Shown here: positions 13,635 to 21,689 of the stretch, piece by piece
How the letters are laid out: each line of letters opens with the position of its first letter
Position numbering within the stretch: the stretch's first letter is position 1
From: an uncultured Actinomyces sp.
GTDB taxonomy: Bacteria; Actinomycetota; Actinomycetes; Actinomycetales; Actinomycetaceae
Length of the DNA: 24,586 bases
Reading direction: 5' to 3'
NCBI GenBank assembly: GCA_915063485.1
Contig: CAJZDJ010000020.1
Location: forward strand, 1-24,586
Notes under the pieces: model-generated
What the model saw: the letters and a program-made list of their open reading frames with translations, nothing else
What the model was told of the DNA's origin: nothing
Database searches by the model: none
Program-made: the position numbers and the translations under genes

Positions 13635-15146
13635 TTAATTACGCGGGCGAGTGAGCTTATCCTGGCCGTAATCGAGCAGCTCACGGGCCACAGAGGGCAC
13701 ATAAACACTCAGGCCCCCGTCACTGACCGGGAAAGTAGCCCAACCTTCCTCGTCCACCTGGACAGTGTCTTGCTTGCCAATCATGCATGTCCAGTAGGAG
13801 CCGGCGTGTGCCCGGCCTACATACATGCGCTTGGTGCCGGCCCGGCGATCTGAGAACAGCACGGCCACACCCGAGGCGGGGCGGTAGTCGTCACCTTCAC
13901 GGGTAAAGCCCACCACGTCGGCGTCGTCGAAGTAGTCGTGCTGGGGACCGTACGCCAAGAAGTGGCGGATATTCATCAAAACCGGCAGCTCAGTAACCGC
14001 AGCCAGGTCCCCCGTTTCGGGAGTGCCAAACAGATCGCCCCAGAACACGCAAGGCATCCCCTGTTCACGCAGCAAAATCAGCGCGTAAGCGGAGGGTTTA
14101 AACCAAGCCTGCACCGGCGACTCTAGCGACTGCCCCGGCTGAGTGTCGTGATTTTCCACGAAGGTAACCGCGCGCTCAGGATCCGTCGCCACCAAAGTGT
14201 CATTAAACAATGCACCCAAATCAACTTCACCATTAGAGCATGATGCATAAAATAGTTTAAAGTGCAAAGGCACATCAAACAGACTCACGTAGGGCACAGT
14301 AGCCAGGTATGAACGCAGCACGTTCACATCCCGCGACCAATACTCCCCTACCGCCGGCAGCGCCTTGCCGGTCCGCTGGCGCAGCTTGGGCAGCCACAGC
14401 GCGAAGAAATCGGCACCCACGTGCTTAAGCGCGTCTAGACGCAGGCCGTCAATGCCGGTAGTTTGCACATACCAGCGCCCCCAGGTGTCGAGCTCTTCAT
14501 GCACCTTGGGATCAGATACATGCACGTCGCAGCCCATTAGGTAGTCATAGTTACCCAGCTCGTCATCAACGTTCTGGCTCCAGGACTTGCCTTCAAAGAG
14601 CCACAGGCCGGTTTGCTTACGCGCATCATCCCAGTCCACGGCCTTAAAGCAGGTGTGGTCCCAGATGAAGTCGGAGTATTTGCCGCCGCGCCCAGGGAAG
14701 GTGAAACGGGTCCACACCTGGATGTCTTCAGGTCCGCCAATAATCCGACGCCGGTCATAGGGGTCCACCTGCATGGCTTTTACGTTCTCTAGCTCATCTG
14801 CGCCCATGCGGTGGTTGAGTACGATGTCTGCCACCACTGAGATGCCGGCGCTGTGCAGGGCGTCGACGGCGGCCAGGTACTCATCCTTGGTGCCGTACTT
14901 GGTGGGGATGGAGCCTTTTTGGTCAAATTCTCCCAGGTCGTAGAGGTCATAGACCCCATAGCCGACGTCTTCTATGCCGGTGTGTCCTTTATAGGCGGGC
15001 GGCAGCCAGGCTGAAGTAACCCCGGAGTCTGCCAGTAGCTGGGCGTTGTCAGCTAGCAGGCGCCAGTGGCTGGCATCAGCGTTTAAGTCCCAGGCAAAAG
15101 CCTGCAATAAGACTGGATTAGCTGCGTCAGGATTTAGTTGATGCAT
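13635..15146 (-). CDS. Cytoplasmic alpha-amylase, GH13 (AmyA-like)
   Basis: 503 aa, no signal peptide, so probably an intracellular enzyme cutting alpha-1,4 bonds in glycogen or imported maltodextrins. The four GH13 regions are intact: DIVLNH (107-112), GLRLDALKH with nucleophile Asp238, GEYW with acid/base Glu268, and FVENHDT with Asp334. The N-terminal LLQAFAWD, SAWLPPAYKG and GYGVYDLYDLGEFDQKG blocks are typical of the liquefying/cytoplasmic alpha-amylase subgroup. A C-terminal beta domain ends VPSVARELLDYG. The start is ATG 15144-15146; the nearest purine-rich site (GAAAGG) is about 12 bases upstream, longer than usual. It is convergent with metX and separated by 57 bases from the upstream same-strand gene. 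A symbol amyA is likely but not certain. Confidence 0.93.
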   Translation of the reverse strand: MHQLNPDAANPVLLQAFAWDLNADASHWRLLADNAQLLADSGVTSAWLPPAYKGHTGIEDVGYGVYDLYDLGEFDQKGSIPTKYGTKDEYLAAVDALHSAGISVVADIVLNHRMGADELENVKAMQVDPYDRRRIIGGPEDIQVWTRFTFPGRGGKYSDFIWDHTCFKAVDWDDARKQTGLWLFEGKSWSQNVDDELGNYDYLMGCDVHVSDPKVHEELDTWGRWYVQTTGIDGLRLDALKHVGADFFALWLPKLRQRTGKALPAVGEYWSRDVNVLRSYLATVPYVSLFDVPLHFKLFYASCSNGEVDLGALFNDTLVATDPERAVTFVENHDTQPGQSLESPVQAWFKPSAYALILLREQGMPCVFWGDLFGTPETGDLAAVTELPVLMNIRHFLAYGPQHDYFDDADVVGFTREGDDYRPASGVAVLFSDRRAGTKRMYVGRAHAGSYWTCMIGKQDTVQVDEEGWATFPVSDGGLSVYVPSVARELLDYGQDKLTRPRN

Positions 15147-15202
15147 AGGGTGATTTTACCTTTCGCTCTAGCCCAACAGGCTACGCTTATGGTGTTCTTT
15201 AG

Positions 15203-16210
15203 CTAAGCGCGTCGGTTACGCGCAATTTCACTGGTTACTGCCCAGCGGGTGTATCGCTGTTCAGCGATAATGCGTTCTTGGTTGTTAAGCATGCGTAGCT
15301 GGTTGTTAAGCATGGCTCGGTTCTGATTTTCAATGCGTTGGCGATGCATATCGCCTTCATAAACATTGATGACTTCTTGCAATGTGGAAGCGCGATAGTT
15401 ATCAACTAACTGCCACATGTAGGCCACGGCATTTGCCAGCAAATAGGCTGGCGGGAATTTACCTTGGTAGTTATCCCGGTATTCACCTACTAGGGAGTTA
15501 ATCTCATCTACTACCGCTTTTTCACGCTCGTGAACCTGCTCATTATGGGCTTCGCGAGAGTTAGTGGCCGCATCTTCGCTGGCATTGTGGCGCTTAACTT
15601 TTGCATTATGCACCACGAGCATAATGGTACTGATCAGCACACCTAAAACCAGGTTGCCAAATAGAAACAACAGTAGCGTAATCAACATGGACGTCGTGGG
15701 GGTTTTGGACCCGAGGTAAATTAACAAACCCAGCAGCGTCCAGGCCAGCAAGAATGGCACCAGGTGCGAGACAATTGCCAGCGAAACAAAGTGTTCCTTT
15801 TCGCAAGCTTTCAAACGCGAGTAGTCTTTGACACCCTTAGTGGAGCCATCATGTTTAGCTACCAAGATTCTCCTGAATGCATGATGGAAAAGCTTTTGCA
15901 GGCCAATGTAGAAACCAATAGTCCATGGCCCGATTGTGAAAAGCATATACATAGCCGCCAGAAGACTTCCATTGGCAACCGCAATAAAAAGTACCACAAG
16001 GAGTACCAGGAACACCCACGAAACACAGCGGGCCGTATTGGCGATAAATTGGGGTCGCTTCCAGATCTGCGAATAGTCGGCGTAACGATATTGCCCGCGA
16101 ATGCTATTGAGGTTCTCGTGTAGCTCATCGCTACGATGCAGGATATAGGACAAGCGCCCCAACCAGTTTTTGAGCTCCTCGCGCTGAGTTAGCTGCTCAG
16201 ACTCCCCCAT
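15203..16210 (-). CDS. Four-helix membrane protein of unknown function (paralog 1)
   Basis: 335 aa. The frame extends to a TTG at 16216, but ATG 16210 has a well-spaced AGGAAAGGA (16219-16227 on the opposite strand). It also aligns as MGESEQ...TQREEL with the paralog's MGQVE..TQREEL. The N-terminal amphipathic segment contains NWLGRLSYIL. Four membrane helices follow (about 63-80, 84-105, 145-166, 175-200), then a soluble C-terminal part with FPPAYLLANAVAYMWQLVDNYRASTLQEVINVYE and a Gln/Asn-rich coiled-coil end holding a repeated MLNNQ unit (14-base DNA repeat near 15282-15318). I do not recognise the family. The YRASTLQEAINxYE-type block resembles segments in other uncharacterised membrane proteins. 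It is encoded beside its own paralog, so a heteromeric complex is possible. Confidence 0.85.
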   Translation of the reverse strand: MGESEQLTQREELKNWLGRLSYILHRSDELHENLNSIRGQYRYADYSQIWKRPQFIANTARCVSWVFLVLLVVLFIAVANGSLLAAMYMLFTIGPWTIGFYIGLQKLFHHAFRRILVAKHDGSTKGVKDYSRLKACEKEHFVSLAIVSHLVPFLLAWTLLGLLIYLGSKTPTTSMLITLLLFLFGNLVLGVLISTIMLVVHNAKVKRHNASEDAATNSREAHNEQVHEREKAVVDEINSLVGEYRDNYQGKFPPAYLLANAVAYMWQLVDNYRASTLQEVINVYEGDMHRQRIENQNRAMLNNQLRMLNNQERIIAEQRYTRWAVTSEIARNRRA

Positions 16211-16237
16211 GCCCAAATTCCTTTCCTATAATCAACA

Positions 16238-16248
16238 CTTTCACAGTG
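16238..16248 (-). promoter_or_regulatory. CACTGTGAAAG box upstream of paralog 1
   Basis: Reads CACTGTGAAAG on the - strand, 28 bases before the start codon. The same 11-mer lies upstream of paralog 2 at 17440-17450, in the same orientation. It is either conserved promoter DNA from the duplication or a shared regulator site. Confidence 0.45.
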
Positions 16249-16268
16249 ACTGACGCCATAATCTACCA

Positions 16269-16299
16269 CTGGCAGGGCGGCGTAACCAGCCCCTGCCAG
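16269..16299 (-). terminator. Hairpin between the two membrane paralogs
   Basis: CTGGCAGGG (16269-16277) and CCCTGCCAG (16291-16299) form a 9-bp stem with a 13-base loop. It lies downstream of paralog 2 and upstream of the promoter box of paralog 1. It suggests the two genes are transcribed separately. A weaker CGGCGT/ACGCCG hairpin lies at 16355-16376. Confidence 0.55.
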
Positions 16300-16409
16300 C
16301 GGTTAAACCTGGCATTCAAGCTCCAGGCGTGGGCCTGAAACAAGACTTAAACGGCGGCGTCGGAACCTAAACGCCGTGCGCAACACGAACCTTAGCTTTT
16401 CTAGCCTTT

Positions 16410-17393
16410 TTAGTGGTTCATGATCATGTTTGTTACCAGCACAGTGTTTGCATACTGTTGCTGCGCAAGAATCTGATTTTGGCGATCGAGGATCGCGCGC
16501 TGCTGATCAGCCAGTTTCTGCTGACGTGCGTCAGCTTCATAAACGTTGATCGCTTCTGCAAGCGTGGAGGCACGATGGTTGGTGACTAGCTGCCACATGT
16601 AATCAACCACTCCGGGCCTTAAGTAAGCGGCAGGGAAATTACCCAGGTAGGTGTCTGTAAATTCCCCAACTAGAGTGTTAATCTCATCCACCAGCTCTTT
16701 TTCGCTGTCATAAACGCGCTGGTTATGGATGTTTCTAGCCTCAGCGCCAGCAGTTTCAGCCATGTTATGAGCCTCAACCTTGCGGTTGTGCACCAGCAAC
16801 GTTACCACACTAGCTACCGCCCCAACCACCAGGTTTACCAAAAGCCCGATAGCCAGCACCAGAGTTTCGTTAGCCACGATGGACTCCTTATCAGAGCCTG
16901 CCGTCAACATCAGCCAGAGCAGCAAGAACGGCACCAGGTGCCCCACCGCCACCGGCAGAACCAAGCGTTCTTTACCGCGAATACGCATCCGCTCTTGCCG
17001 CTCAAGAGCTTCAGAGTCAGAGCCTAATTTTTTAACCAATACTCGCTCTGTCACAAAATACGCGAGCTTATACACCCCGTAATAAAGCAAGATTAAAATT
17101 AGAACAGCAACAATTACAAGCGGCTTAGCGGCACTAAACTGCCCGCCATCAGCTATAAATACCGCCGAGATCGAAACCACAGCAAAAAGCAGTAATAATG
17201 CAAATCCAGAGTATTTAATGGTGTTAGCCAAAAATTGGGCTAGCTTCCAGGGCTGCCAATAGTCAGGCTGCTTATACTGCTTCCTGACGTATCCCAATTT
17301 TTGGTGCAGCTGATCGCTGCTGCGCAGAATATAGGATAACCGCCCCAGCCAGTCCCTTAATTCTTCGCGTTGAGTTGTTTCTACTTGCCCCAC
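16410..17393 (-). CDS. Four-helix membrane protein of unknown function (paralog 2)
   Basis: 327 aa. Two GTG codons are possible. The upstream one (17399) is only 1 base from AAGGAG (17401-17406 on the opposite strand), while GTG 17393 has 7-base spacing and aligns with paralog 1, so I choose it. The layout matches paralog 1: TQREELRDWLGRLSYIL, two helices around residues 60-105, HLVPFLLLW and a fourth helix ending VVTLLVHNRKVEAHN, then VVDEIN/LVDEIN and FP.AYL..... YMWQLV..RASTL.EAINVYE blocks and a Gln-rich end (QNQILAQQQYA). The loop between helices 2 and 3 is basic, predicted cytoplasmic. Function is unknown; the family seems specialised but is not one I can name. Confidence 0.85.
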   Translation of the reverse strand: MGQVETTQREELRDWLGRLSYILRSSDQLHQKLGYVRKQYKQPDYWQPWKLAQFLANTIKYSGFALLLLFAVVSISAVFIADGGQFSAAKPLVIVAVLILILLYYGVYKLAYFVTERVLVKKLGSDSEALERQERMRIRGKERLVLPVAVGHLVPFLLLWLMLTAGSDKESIVANETLVLAIGLLVNLVVGAVASVVTLLVHNRKVEAHNMAETAGAEARNIHNQRVYDSEKELVDEINTLVGEFTDTYLGNFPAAYLRPGVVDYMWQLVTNHRASTLAEAINVYEADARQQKLADQQRAILDRQNQILAQQQYANTVLVTNMIMNH

Positions 17394-17439
17394 GGGCACG
17401 CTCCTTAGTCATAGCCACACTTTCGCGGCGCTCGACACT

Positions 17440-17450
17440 CTTTCACAGTG
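17440..17450 (-). promoter_or_regulatory. CACTGTGAAAG box upstream of paralog 2
   Basis: Identical 11-mer to that at 16238-16248 on the same strand, with further similarity on both sides (CACTGTGAAAGAGTGTCGA here, CACTGTGAAAGTGTTGA there). A second AAAGTGTGG follows closer to the gene. Confidence 0.45.
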
Positions 17451-17489
17451 CTCAGTGCCTACAGCGTTTTGGCTGTCTAATATGCTTCG

Positions 17490-18740
17490 CTAACTGGCTT
17501 TGCCAGAGGCCAGTTTGCGGTAAACCAACTCCAGTCTACTAACACAATCGTTAATGTCGTAGTGCGCGCCAATGTGTAAATATTTTTGTGCCTCAGCTTG
17601 CCGGCGCTCATTATCGCTAAGCCAGTAGTCGATGGCGCGCGCCAGAGCTTTGGGATCGCGGGCCTTGAAGCGGCTGTGGGAGTCCAGAGCGAATTGGCTT
17701 GTGGCCGTAAGTGGAGAGTGCGCGATTACCGGCACCACCCCGTGGCGTAGCACTTCCAGACAGGAGAGACCTTCCACTTCGATGAATGCTGCGTGAATGT
17801 AGAGGTCGGCTTGCTCAGCTTGAGCATCCAACCCGGCGGCGTCGAAAAAGTTAAAGCTGGGGGCGTGTTTTAGTACCCCATCGCGCAATAGGCGGCTAGC
17901 TGCGCGTCGTAAGGATTTTTCTGTGGGTCCGCGACCGGCGAAAACCAGTTGGATTTGGGAGGCGTAGCGGCTGTGGCGCATGGCTTTGAGGATGGTGGCT
18001 TGGTCTTTTTCGCGCGAGAAACGTCCCACCACCAGCAGCCGGTAAACCTGTTCGCCCTCTGGCTGCGCTTTCCCGGGAGTTTGCTTAGCTTCAGTTTGCC
18101 GCCCGCTGGGCTCACTGCACTCAGTTTTTGCGCTTACTTCCGGTTTCGACGGCGCCAGGCCCACCCCGTTAGAAATGGTCACTAGCTTGCCCCCCAGCCC
18201 CCACCGCTGCAGGCGCTGACGTACTGAGTCCGAGGGGCACTGCACCACCTGCGCCAAAGCGTAGATGCGCCGTCGCCAAGATGTCAGCAAAAGCGCATTG
18301 AGCGGCCAGACGCTGTCTAGGTGAATGGTGGCGGTGATGTTTTCAGGGTGGATGTGGTAGGTGGCCAGCACTGGTTTACCTGCGTGTTTAGCGGCGTGGG
18401 CAGTGCGGGCCTGCAAGCCGAAGGGCTCCTCCAGGTGGACGACGTCGGCCCAGGCCACAGCTTGTTTAATCACCTTAGGCTTGGTTTTAGCGAAGGCGTA
18501 ACCCTGGGCTGAGATGATAGCGTCGGCCAGCGGAAAACGCCTGGCGGGCAGGGTGAATTCCGGGGCGGTGAAGTTACATGCCTGGGCTTGGTCGGCGGTG
18601 CCGGAGCTGAGCACTCGCACATCATGGCCGCGTTCGCGCAGCAGGGTGACGGTGCGCCGCGCAGAGGCGGACAGGCCATTGCCACGGGTGTAGAGGTTGT
18701 TGATAACAAACAGAAGCTTCAGCGGTTCAGTCCGTTCCAT
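17490..18740 (-). CDS. Glycosyltransferase family 4 (GT-B fold)
   Basis: 416 aa. It transfers a sugar from an activated donor to an unidentified cytoplasmic acceptor (glycolipid, glycan or small molecule). The N-terminal Rossmann domain begins LKLLFVINNLYTRGNGLSASA with a glycine-rich acceptor loop. YHIHPENIT, CPSDSVRQRL and ISNGV are typical GT4 blocks. The donor domain has LLVVGRFSREKDQATILKAM, LVFAGRGP and the EX7E motif EVEGLSCLE (Glu321 to Glu329). An odd feature is a 36-residue Lys/Glu/Pro/Ser/Gln-rich insertion (about 196-231) at the domain junction. ATG 18740 has no clear ribosome binding site. The Mop gene is divergent from it, with repeats between. It is a single gene, not part of an obvious glycan cluster. 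Confidence 0.92.
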   Translation of the reverse strand: MERTEPLKLLFVINNLYTRGNGLSASARRTVTLLRERGHDVRVLSSGTADQAQACNFTAPEFTLPARRFPLADAIISAQGYAFAKTKPKVIKQAVAWADVVHLEEPFGLQARTAHAAKHAGKPVLATYHIHPENITATIHLDSVWPLNALLLTSWRRRIYALAQVVQCPSDSVRQRLQRWGLGGKLVTISNGVGLAPSKPEVSAKTECSEPSGRQTEAKQTPGKAQPEGEQVYRLLVVGRFSREKDQATILKAMRHSRYASQIQLVFAGRGPTEKSLRRAASRLLRDGVLKHAPSFNFFDAAGLDAQAEQADLYIHAAFIEVEGLSCLEVLRHGVVPVIAHSPLTATSQFALDSHSRFKARDPKALARAIDYWLSDNERRQAEAQKYLHIGAHYDINDCVSRLELVYRKLASGKAS

Positions 18741-18824
18741 GGGCTAAGTGTGCCACGTCGCCCTTAAAACTAGCTGGTGGCTGTACAACCGTGCTGAACT
18801 AGTCCAACACAACTACGTTTTTGC

Positions 18825-18893
18825 CCGGTTTGGCGCGACTAGCCGGTTTGGCGCGGCTTCCCTCACCTTACACAATTTGCCGGATTTGGTGCG
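18825..18893. repeat. Three CCGGTTTGGCGCG-type direct repeats in the GT/mop intergenic DNA
   Basis: CCGGTTTGGCGCG is at 18825-18837 and 18843-18855, and a variant CCGGATTTGGTGCG at 18880-18893; copies 2 and 3 continue with GCTT. They lie in the 280-base divergent spacer between the glycosyltransferase and mop. They may be binding sites of a regulator or remnants of a duplication. No strong promoter is readable here. Confidence 0.5.
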
Positions 18894-19020
18894 GCTTGCC
18901 CGCCCTGCACCAACCATACTCCGCCCCACCCGCCGCCCTAAGCCGAAAATTTACTTTAAGTGCAGCTCAAAGCGGTGATAGTGTGCGATTAACGTATTTT
19001 TACCGAAAGGAGCAGAGAAA

Positions 19021-19233
19021 ATGAAGCTGTCTGCACGCAACCAGTTCCCCGGCAAGGTTGTTGAGGTCACCGAGGGTGCCGTTAACGGTATCGTCAAGAT
19101 TGAAATCGCCCCTGGCCTGGTAATTTCTTCTTCCATCACCAACGCCGCCATTGAGGAGCTAGGCCTGAAAGTTGGCGCCGAGGCCGTGGCGGTTATCAAG
19201 GCTTCCAACGTGATTGTTGGCGTAGAGGACTGA
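19021..19233 (+). CDS. Mop-type molybdate/molybdopterin-binding protein (TOBE domain)
   Basis: 70 aa. ATG start 8 bases after AAAGGAG (19006-19012). It is a single Mop/TOBE domain (molbindin type): MKLSARNQFPGKVVEV..GAVNGIVKIEI...ITNAAIEELGLKVGAEAVAVIKASNVIVGVED. The SARNQ start, ITNAAIEELGL and KASNV blocks are diagnostic. Members bind molybdate or tungstate oxyanions as oligomers in the cytoplasm and act as storage or buffering proteins. No molybdate transporter or cofactor genes lie in the window. It is a single-gene unit with a terminator after it. Confidence 0.93.
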   Translation: MKLSARNQFPGKVVEVTEGAVNGIVKIEIAPGLVISSSITNAAIEELGLKVGAEAVAVIKASNVIVGVED

Positions 19234-19260
19234 TCCGCGTCGGTCACTTTGCCGCTTTAT

Positions 19261-19326
19261 GCCTAGCTCCAGGCCTGCACTCGTTAACGACGACGCCGCA
19301 GCACCTGGCCTAGGCGCTTAGTTTTT
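19261..19326 (+). terminator. Terminator after mop
   Basis: GCCTAG-ct-CCAGG (19261-19273) pairs with CCTGG-c-CTAGGC (19304-19315), and GCTTAGTTTTT follows. The loop is long (about 30 bases). The facing gene on the - strand ends at 19393. Confidence 0.6.
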
Positions 19327-19392
19327 GTGCTGCTTTGCCACCAGCTTTTTTGGGAACCAAGTTTTCGGCGCCAAGTTTGTGGCACCTTGCCA

Positions 19393-20361
19393 TCAATGAC
19401 GACGGACCATCCACCTGCCAAACGAAGCGCCGACTACAGTAACCACACTAAGCGCAGCCGCAGCGGTTAGACACTGTGCAGCAGAAGTTTTTCCAGCTGT
19501 GGGTTGTTTTTCCAGTGAGGTAACCAGTTCCCGACTGTTAGCAGGTGACATGGCTTCTGAGGTTGTTTCAGCAGGCAAGTCTTTATCGCCCGAAGCTGCT
19601 GGCAAATCAGAACTACTTGCACTCTTTAGGGGCGAATTAACATAACTAAAGTATTTTTGCGCCCAGGAAACAAATCTTGAAATCATAAAACCAACAAGGA
19701 ATGTTATTCCTAAAGCTGCCGCACAGGAGATAGCCAACTCACGGAAAGAAATCTCATAATCAATAATGGAGGCTCTTGCCTGATAACATTTATGATTGCT
19801 TTTACAAGCCCACAAAAGACCATAGGATTCAATAAAACCTGGCAACAATATTCCGATTACTATCAACAGGCCTCCAACAAATTTCCGCCCCCATTCCGCA
19901 GTATACTCGTCACCAATAAGAGCCATATTAACTATCAACCCAAACCAGGCCAAGATAAACAAAAAGTATGTTTCAGCACTAGAAAACAAGCCAGTCACGT
20001 CTCCACCGACATAAAAAGCCGGAGCTCCAGAGGGAAGAAAATCATACACCATAATACAGGACAGAATAAAAACTGACTCTATCAACAAATTGGCAAGCAC
20101 CAAAATACGGAAAGGCAAGCGATGTAGCCCCATCCCAAAGCTAAGACCACAGATAATAGCGAGCACCCAAAATACCGTTAGTTGGTCAACTAAATAATGA
20201 TTGATCAACCGCTTTTCGCCAATCTTAACGTAACCAAAAACTACTAGTGAAATAAGTAGTGCACATAGTCCAGAAAAAAGTAGCCAATATTCTACTAAAT
20301 TATTAAATTTAAAAGATTCGAAAATCCCTCGAAAGATAGTATTCTTAATATATGAAACCAT
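19393..20361 (-). CDS. AT-rich polytopic membrane protein of unknown function
   Basis: 322 aa. Six helices are predicted (about 25-45, 62-80, 84-106, 130-150, 161-184, 207-230), followed by a hydrophilic Ser/Pro/Glu/Thr linker (245-293) and a last helix (about 295-313) with RWMVRRH at the end. The first two thirds are clearly more AT-rich than neighbours and use AT-rich codons, suggesting horizontal acquisition or relaxed selection. The final third is closer to local composition. A Cys pair (CKSNHKC) lies in the loop after helix 5. ATG 20361 has no Shine-Dalgarno, but GATAAT lies 8 bases upstream, fitting a leaderless mRNA. No family is recognised. It lies next to the ankyrin gene but with its own apparent promoter. 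Confidence 0.8.
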   Translation of the reverse strand: MVSYIKNTIFRGIFESFKFNNLVEYWLLFSGLCALLISLVVFGYVKIGEKRLINHYLVDQLTVFWVLAIICGLSFGMGLHRLPFRILVLANLLIESVFILSCIMVYDFLPSGAPAFYVGGDVTGLFSSAETYFLFILAWFGLIVNMALIGDEYTAEWGRKFVGGLLIVIGILLPGFIESYGLLWACKSNHKCYQARASIIDYEISFRELAISCAAALGITFLVGFMISRFVSWAQKYFSYVNSPLKSASSSDLPAASGDKDLPAETTSEAMSPANSRELVTSLEKQPTAGKTSAAQCLTAAAALSVVTVVGASFGRWMVRRH

Positions 20362-20367
20362 GGCACC

Positions 20368-20389
20368 ATATTATCAATATCTGCGATAT
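20368..20389 (-). promoter_or_regulatory. GATAAT -10 box in overlapping inverted repeats (leaderless start)
   Basis: On the - strand GATAAT (20370-20375) lies 8 bases before the ATG of the membrane protein. It sits in ATATT-ATC-AATAT (20368-20380), which overlaps ATATC-TGC-GATAT (20377-20389). The arrangement suggests a leaderless promoter covered by a possible operator. Confidence 0.45.
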
Positions 20390-20459
20390 ACGCCACCTTA
20401 TAGTCTGCTTACACCAGATCACCGATCAGCTATGCAAATCGCTAAATTCTTAGCTTCAC

Positions 20460-21680
20460 TTACTGCCTGCCGCTGGGAGCGCCTAGAGCCACCAAAACTG
20501 GGTTGAGCCCAACCCAGCGAACCGCCAGCTGCGTGAGCACGTCACTGGCCTGCATCGCTTCAGCATAGTTAGTAGCAACTGCGCGAGTTTTCAGGCAGTC
20601 AAGGGCCTGACCCAGCCGGGCGACGTCGTCGTCAGCTAAACCCACCTGAGAGGTGACAATCCGCCCAAACCGCTTGGCCAGGGCAGTAAAACCGCGATCC
20701 CAATTGATGCCGCCATTGTCGTAAATCTCGTGGGAAATGCGGCCCGCAATACGGACAACCTCGCCTTGCAAAGACCGCGCACGCCCAGAGCTAGGCACAA
20801 GCAAATCCCACAGCTGCCGGAACTGGTCTTCAACCTTAAGTGAGCAGTCAATTTCGACTCGCTGCCCCGCCTGCAGGGCTTGGTGTGGCACGGCCTGCTC
20901 AACTTCGAAAATTTCGCACAGCTGGGCCAGGGCCTCCACGTTTGCCTCAAAAACTGCCGGGTCTGCGTTGTGCCCATGGGTGATTAGCCGGCAGCGCTGG
21001 TCATCCATGCCTCGCAGCGAGTCCTGTTCCTTCCCGCCAGGGCGCGCCCCGTGTGCCAGCAGCACTCGGATCACTTCTAGCAGCTTGCGTGCGTCAAATA
21101 GACGCCGTCCAGCTAACGCATATTCGGTGAGCGTGTAGTTGCCGTACAGCCCAGAGTTCGCCTGGGCGTGCACATCTGCACCCAATTTGATCAGCTGCTC
21201 TATGTCGTCGCTGGCCAGGCGCTCCACAGCTGCAAACAGTGCGGTGCGATCTGCATAGTCGCGAGCGTTAATGTCGCCGCCGCGCGAAATCAGGAACGGT
21301 ACCTGCTCGGTGTGACCAGCGCGTACGCGCCAGTGGATGGGGGTGCACTGGTAGCGGTCTAGGCTGTTGATATCCTCGCCGCGCTGCAGGAAAAACTCTG
21401 TTATTTCCTGGCTGGCAGGAAAATGCATGAGCTGCGGCTTGTATGCGTCTGTGCGCAAATATGCCCCCACCTGGCAGTTTTTGACGGCCCGCGCCACCGC
21501 CTCAACATCGCCCGAGGCGATGATCTGTTCAATGTCTTCCGGCAGGGTTTTCCGCATCCGCGCGCCCACATTCGCTCCTTCTTTGGCTGCTTGGCTCAGT
21601 TTAGCGCGGCCTTGTTTTTCTTCCCGACGACGCCGCTGCCGGTTCGACGCCGTCGACTTACGTACTTGGGAACCTACCAA
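20460..21680 (-). CDS. Ankyrin-repeat protein
   Basis: 406 aa. No signal peptide, so cytoplasmic. The N-terminus is basic and charged (RQRRRREEKQGRAKLSQ). Ankyrin repeats occupy roughly 85-200, with clear consensus pieces: CTPIHWRVRAGHTEQVPFLISRGGDIN, RTALFAAVERL.SDDIEQLIKLGADVHAQ and VIRVLLAHGARPGG. The C-terminal 200 residues are helical and unlike known domains to my eye. The start is uncertain: TTG 21680 has AAGGAAG close by and lies 9 bases after the stop of the ImmA-type gene, while GTG 21569 follows AAGGAG at 5 bases. Position directly behind the XRE/ImmA gene implies cotranscription. It may be a protein-binding partner or effector of that module (inference). Confidence 0.83.
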   Translation of the reverse strand: MVGSQVRKSTASNRQRRRREEKQGRAKLSQAAKEGANVGARMRKTLPEDIEQIIASGDVEAVARAVKNCQVGAYLRTDAYKPQLMHFPASQEITEFFLQRGEDINSLDRYQCTPIHWRVRAGHTEQVPFLISRGGDINARDYADRTALFAAVERLASDDIEQLIKLGADVHAQANSGLYGNYTLTEYALAGRRLFDARKLLEVIRVLLAHGARPGGKEQDSLRGMDDQRCRLITHGHNADPAVFEANVEALAQLCEIFEVEQAVPHQALQAGQRVEIDCSLKVEDQFRQLWDLLVPSSGRARSLQGEVVRIAGRISHEIYDNGGINWDRGFTALAKRFGRIVTSQVGLADDDVARLGQALDCLKTRAVATNYAEAMQASDVLTQLAVRWVGLNPVLVALGAPSGRQ

Positions 21681-21689
21681 GCTTCCTTT

